A DNA stretch of 7,340 bases, from NCBI GenBank assembly GCA_964602895.1, contig CAZRTG010000175.1, positions 1 to 7,340 on the forward strand. Reading direction: 5' to 3'. This document shows positions 4,170 to 7,340 of the stretch, piece after piece. Below the pieces are notes generated by a model, which made no database searches, was not told the DNA's origin, and saw only the letters and a list, made by a program, of their open reading frames with translations. This DNA comes from JAWXBM01 sp964602895. Lineage in GTDB: Bacteria > Pseudomonadota > Gammaproteobacteria > Xanthomonadales > SZUA-36. Position numbers and translations under genes: made by a program. Each line of letters starts with the position of its first letter. Position 1 is the first letter of the stretch.

Positions 4170-6593
4170 ATGACCGAACTCACAAAGAACAAACCCAATC
4201 CCAAAAAGGCCAACCAGCCTACACCCGTATTGTCTTTGCGCGATGTGGTGGTCTATCCCTATATGGTCATCCCGCTTTTTGTAGGGCGCGAGCGATCCAT
4301 TCTGGCTCTGGACAAGGCCATGGATGTCGACAAGCGAATTGTCCTGGTGACCCAGCGTAGTGCAGAAGTCGATGAACCGGCTGAGGGTGACCTGTTTGAA
4401 GTGGGCACATTGGCCACCGTGCTGCAGTTACTGAAATTGCCCGACGGTACCACCAAGGTATTGGTTGAAGGTGGCGAGCGGGTGCGTGTTACCAGGTACG
4501 AACTGGAGAGTGGTTACTTCGAAGCCCATTGGGAGCTGATTCCGGTGGAAGAAGAAGCCTCGGAGAAAGAACTGGAAGTCACCATGCGCTCGCTGGTTTC
4601 GCTGTTCGAGCAGTACGTCAAGCTCAATCGCAAAATACCTCCCGAATTATTGACCACCATGGCCGGAATTGAAGATGCCAGCCGATTGGCAGATACCGTT
4701 GCCGCGCACATGACCATTCGTCTCGAAGAGAAGCAGGTGTTGCTGGAAATGGGCAGTTCACGTCGGCGTATGGAACACTTGATGGCGCTGGTGGAAGGCG
4801 AGATCGATGTACTCCAGCTGGAGAAACGCATCCGCGGGCGGGTCAAAACGCAGATGGAAAAAAGTCAGCGTGAGTATTATCTGAACGAGCAGATGAAAGC
4901 CATTCAGAAAGAGTTGGGTGATATGGACGATGCACCCAATGACCTGGATGACCTGGCGCGCCGGATCAACGAATCGGGCATGTCCAAAGAAGCCGAAAAG
5001 AAAGCCAATTCAGAGCTGAACAAGCTGAAAATGATGTCGCCCATGTCCGCCGAAGCCACGGTGGTACGGAACTACATCGACTGGATGCTGAATGTTCCCT
5101 GGAAAAAGCGCAGCCGTATTCGTAAGAAGCTGGACGTGGCTGCAGCGGTTCTCGAAGAAGATCACTATGGTCTGGAGAAAGTCAAGGAACGGATTCTGGA
5201 ATACCTGGCCGTGCAACAGCGCGTGAAGAAAATGAAAGGCCCGATCCTGTGCCTGGTGGGCCCGCCTGGTGTGGGAAAAACCAGCCTGGGACGCTCCATC
5301 GCCCGTGCCACCGGACGCAAGTTCGTTCGTATGTCATTGGGTGGTGTGCGTGACGAAGCCGAGATCCGCGGACACCGCCGCACCTACATTGGCTCCATGC
5401 CGGGCCGGGTGCTGCAGAACATGGCCAAGATCGGTACACGCAATCCACTTTACATGCTGGATGAACTGGACAAGATGTCCATGGATTTCCGTGGTGATCC
5501 GTCTTCTGCATTGCTGGAAGTACTGGATCCGGAACAGAACCACACCTTTGCAGATCATTACCTGGAAGTGGATTTTGATCTGTCCGAGGTGATGTTTATT
5601 GCCACGGCCAATTCGCTGAACATTCCAGGTCCTTTGCTGGATCGAATGGAAGTCATACGCATACCGGGCTACACCGAGGAAGAAAAACTCAATATCGGTC
5701 GCAAATACCTGCTGCCCAAGCAAATGGAGCTGCATGGTCTGAATGATGACGAACTGGCGGTCAGCGAACCGGTGTTGATGGACATCATTCGCTATTACAC
5801 GCGTGAAGCCGGCGTACGCAGTCTGGAGCGCGAAATAGCCAAGATCTGTCGCAAAACCGTCAAGCGCCTGGCGCTGGGAAGTGATCGCGGGAAGATTACG
5901 GTTACTACCCGGACGCTGGAGAGTTTCCTTGGCGTGCAACGCTTCCGTTACGGTCTGGCTGAAGAGCACAATGAAATCGGGCAGGTCACCGGCCTGGCCT
6001 GGACGGAAGTGGGTGGCGAGCTGTTACGCGTTGAAGCCACCCTGATGCCGGGTAAAGGGCGTTTGACTCAAACCGGCCAGTTGGGCTCGGTGATGCAGGA
6101 GTCCATACAGGCTGCCATGACGGTGGTGCGCAGCCGCGCTGAATCGCTCGGTATCGAGTCCGGCTTCTATCAGACCTATGATGCCCACGTACACGTTCCT
6201 GAAGGCGCTACGCCCAAGGACGGGCCTTCTGCAGGCATTGCCATGTGTACGGCGCTGGTATCTGCACTGACGCGCATTCCGGTGCGTGCAGACGTGGCAA
6301 TGACGGGTGAGATCACCTTACGCGGTAAAGTGCTGCCGATTGGTGGTTTGAAAGAAAAACTGCTGGCAGCGCAACGCGGTGGCATCCGCATGGTGCTGAT
6401 CCCTGAGGAAAATGAAAAAGATCTGGTGGATATTCCCAAGGCGGTCCTTAACAAACTGGAAATACATCCGGTCTCAACCATAGACGAGGTGCTTTCTTTC
6501 GCGCTCACTGAAGAACCCAAAGCATTGCCTTCAACAATTGAGACGGAAAAAACGACCCGTCCGGATGCAGAAAATACGGTGGTAACCCACTGA
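4170..6593 (+). CDS. lon: ATP-dependent protease Lon (LonA type)
   Basis: Lon is a cytosolic hexamer that unfolds and degrades damaged and regulatory proteins in one polypeptide. The protein is 807 aa; E. coli Lon is 784. The N-terminal substrate-binding domain spans about 19-210. A coiled linker follows, with YYLNEQMKAIQKELG starting near 236. The AAA+ module carries Walker A GPPGVGKT (364-371, Lys370), pore-loop Tyr406 in YIGSMPGR and Walker B MLDELDK with Glu432. The C-terminal peptidase domain carries the Ser-Lys dyad: Ser687 in DGPSAG and Lys730 in GGLKEKLL. All of these are offset by 8 from E. coli, so the enzyme should be active. The tail beyond about 790 is a polar, low-conservation extension of roughly 15 residues. 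ATG 4170 is set by GGAGAGGA at 4158-4165. lon has its own promoter region after the clpX terminator, so it is likely a separate transcription unit. Confidence 0.98.
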   Translation: MTELTKNKPNPKKANQPTPVLSLRDVVVYPYMVIPLFVGRERSILALDKAMDVDKRIVLVTQRSAEVDEPAEGDLFEVGTLATVLQLLKLPDGTTKVLVEGGERVRVTRYELESGYFEAHWELIPVEEEASEKELEVTMRSLVSLFEQYVKLNRKIPPELLTTMAGIEDASRLADTVAAHMTIRLEEKQVLLEMGSSRRRMEHLMALVEGEIDVLQLEKRIRGRVKTQMEKSQREYYLNEQMKAIQKELGDMDDAPNDLDDLARRINESGMSKEAEKKANSELNKLKMMSPMSAEATVVRNYIDWMLNVPWKKRSRIRKKLDVAAAVLEEDHYGLEKVKERILEYLAVQQRVKKMKGPILCLVGPPGVGKTSLGRSIARATGRKFVRMSLGGVRDEAEIRGHRRTYIGSMPGRVLQNMAKIGTRNPLYMLDELDKMSMDFRGDPSSALLEVLDPEQNHTFADHYLEVDFDLSEVMFIATANSLNIPGPLLDRMEVIRIPGYTEEEKLNIGRKYLLPKQMELHGLNDDELAVSEPVLMDIIRYYTREAGVRSLEREIAKICRKTVKRLALGSDRGKITVTTRTLESFLGVQRFRYGLAEEHNEIGQVTGLAWTEVGGELLRVEATLMPGKGRLTQTGQLGSVMQESIQAAMTVVRSRAESLGIESGFYQTYDAHVHVPEGATPKDGPSAGIAMCTALVSALTRIPVRADVAMTGEITLRGKVLPIGGLKEKLLAAQRGGIRMVLIPEENEKDLVDIPKAVLNKLEIHPVSTIDEVLSFALTEEPKALPSTIETEKTTRPDAENTVVTH

Positions 6594-6917
6594 GCAAAGG
6601 CTGTTGTGAGGTTTTTCAGTAAAATTTCTACCGGCAATCCGAACCGGGTTGTCGGTATTGATTCGACTTCTTTTCTCACACAATGAGTAGCTTGGCGCCA
6701 TTACTTCAGTATTCACTTTTTGCTCCACCCGGATATGTGTTGCGCCGCTGCCAACAGCGTATTAGTATTCACGCACGGCTTGCAGGCCTTGATAGGCAAG
6801 GCTTTCCGAGACTTCTGAATTCTTTTTCGACGTTCGCTTCGGCCTTGAGGGTCCGGATATCATGTCTTGCAAAAGTCCGTTTTTATATAGCCTAACGACC
6901 ACATATGGAGTGCTAGA
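6594..6917. other. Non-coding spacer between lon and hupB
   Basis: This 324-base stretch has no gene I can support. It contains the strong hairpin at 6629-6657, a smaller hairpin GCCTTG/CAAGGC (6786-6791, 6797-6802), CGCTG/CAGCG (6746-6750, 6755-6759), and a 9-base direct repeat AGTATTCAC (6708-6716, 6764-6772). The hupB promoter must lie here or further upstream. The -10-like TATCAT (6858-6863) and TATATA (6884-6889) are visible, but neither has a convincing -35 box. Confidence 0.5.
6629..6657 (+). terminator. Long hairpin after lon, possible weak terminator
   Basis: TACCGGCAATCCG (6629-6641) pairs with CGGGTTGTCGGTA (6645-6657) over 13 positions, two of them G-T, around the loop AAC. It begins 35 bases after the lon stop, a suitable place for termination or 3'-end protection. 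The tail that follows (TTGATTCGACTTCTTTTC) is only loosely T-rich, so intrinsic termination would be inefficient. Confidence 0.4.
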
Positions 6918-7190
6918 ATGAATAAATCTGAATTAATCGACGCAATCGCCGACAACTCTGGACTGTCAAAAGCAGATTCAGGACGTGCAGTAGATGCATT
7001 CGTCAAATCTGTAACAAAAGCATTGAAGAAGGGTGATACCGTATCTTTGGTTGGCTTTGGAACCTTCTCTGTAAGAAAACGTGCAGCCCGTACCGGACGT
7101 AATCCGCGCACTGGCGAAACCATTAAAATCAAGGCATCAAAAAATCCGGCATTCAAGGCTGGCAAAGCCCTGAAGGATGCCGTAAACTAG
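6918..7190 (+). CDS. hupB: DNA-binding protein HU (beta-type)
   Basis: HU is a small dimeric nucleoid protein that binds and bends DNA with little sequence preference and supports compaction, replication and recombination. The 90-aa length is standard for the family. The helical dimerisation part spans about 1-40. The family signature runs from GFGTF (46-50) through VRKRAARTGRNPRTG, with the DNA-intercalating proline Pro63 within RNPRTG at the tip of the beta arm. The C-terminus NPAFKAGKALKDAVN is typical. ATG 6918 is set by GGAG at 6907-6910. Its place after lon matches hupB rather than hupA, so I use that symbol. The stop is only 14 bases from tRNA-Val, with no terminator between them. Confidence 0.96.
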   Translation: MNKSELIDAIADNSGLSKADSGRAVDAFVKSVTKALKKGDTVSLVGFGTFSVRKRAARTGRNPRTGETIKIKASKNPAFKAGKALKDAVN

Positions 7191-7204
7191 CGCGCCTTCA
7201 ACAG

Positions 7205-7280
7205 GGGTGCTTAGCTCAGTTGGAAGAGCATCGCCCTTACAAGGCGAGGGTCGGCGGTTCGAGCCCGTCAGCACCCACCA
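7205..7280 (+). tRNA. tRNA-Val (anticodon TAC)
   Basis: The acceptor GGGTGCT (7205-7211) pairs with AGCACCC (7270-7276), followed by A and encoded CCA (7278-7280). The anticodon stem TCGCC/GGCGA encloses CTTACAA, giving anticodon TAC at 7238-7240. The T-arm GGCGG-TTCGAGC-CCGTC is closed with one G-T pair. It lies 14 bases after hupB and 9 bases before tRNA-Asp, consistent with one transcript that must be processed to release the tRNAs. Confidence 0.96.
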
Positions 7281-7289
7281 TGAATCTGC

Positions 7290-7340
7290 GGAGTGGTAGT
7301 TCAGTTGGTTAGAATACCGGCCTGTCACGCCGGGGGTCGC
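7290..7340 (+). tRNA. tRNA-Asp (anticodon GTC), cut by the window end
   Basis: The 5' two-thirds is present: acceptor GGAGTGG (7290-7296), D arm GTTCAGTTGGTTAGAAT, anticodon stem CCGGC/GCCGG (7317-7321, 7329-7333) and loop CTGTCAC with anticodon GTC at 7324-7326. The sequence closely follows the bacterial tRNA-Asp pattern. The T arm and 3' acceptor strand lie beyond the window, so its integrity cannot be checked. Confidence 0.93.

Noticed and set aside
4049..4360. Plus-strand open frame of 103 aa overlapping the lon start
   Set aside because: It overlaps lon in another frame and crosses its promoter and leader; nothing in its sequence resembles a protein family.
5334..5969. Long minus-strand open frame of 211 aa inside lon
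   Set aside because: It is antisense to a strongly conserved coding region; its composition reflects lon codon structure.
6683..6895. Possible 70-aa protein in the lon-hupB spacer
   Set aside because: The upstream sequence has no Shine-Dalgarno signal and the product shows no recognisable motif. It is the only open frame of note in a control region and is more likely chance.

Overview
The window carries the classic bacterial protein-quality-control cluster: trigger factor (tig), clpP, clpX, lon and the HU gene hupB, all on the + strand. Three complete tRNA genes (His, Lys, Leu) lie upstream. One complete tRNA (Val) and one tRNA cut by the window edge (Asp) lie downstream. The gene order, close protein similarity to the E. 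coli counterparts (catalytic residues at matching positions with constant offsets), the genomically encoded CCA ends and moderate base composition point to a gammaproteobacterium. The flanking tRNAs suggest it is not an enterobacterium. I cannot name a genus.

Layout: 25-344 is a tRNA-His/Lys/Leu cluster. 411-1715 is tig, with no visible terminator between tRNA-Leu and tig. 1716-1825 is a 110-base leader with a possible heat-shock promoter and two competing hairpins, then clpP (1826-2449). 2450-2501 holds a perfect 16-base palindrome, then clpX (2502-3779). 3780-4169 is the most unusual stretch. It holds a 157-base block of five consecutive hairpins bounded by terminal inverted repeats and TTAA on both sides (a probable non-autonomous mobile element), then the clpX terminator, then the lon promoter and a leader hairpin. 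4170-6593 is lon. 6594-6917 is a non-coding spacer with one long hairpin. 6918-7190 is hupB, followed after only 14 bases by tRNA-Val and then tRNA-Asp.

The genes work together. Trigger factor meets nascent chains at the ribosome exit. ClpX unfolds tagged or misfolded proteins and feeds them to the ClpP chamber. Lon combines both activities in one polypeptide. HU is a nucleoid protein often encoded beside lon. All five proteins look intact, with key residues present; the exception is the trigger factor PPIase domain, which is diverged around its active-site loop.

I see no new multi-gene system here. The best candidate for something undescribed is the compact multi-hairpin element inserted between the clpX stop codon and its terminator. 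Whether it is a repeat family depends on finding other copies in the genome.
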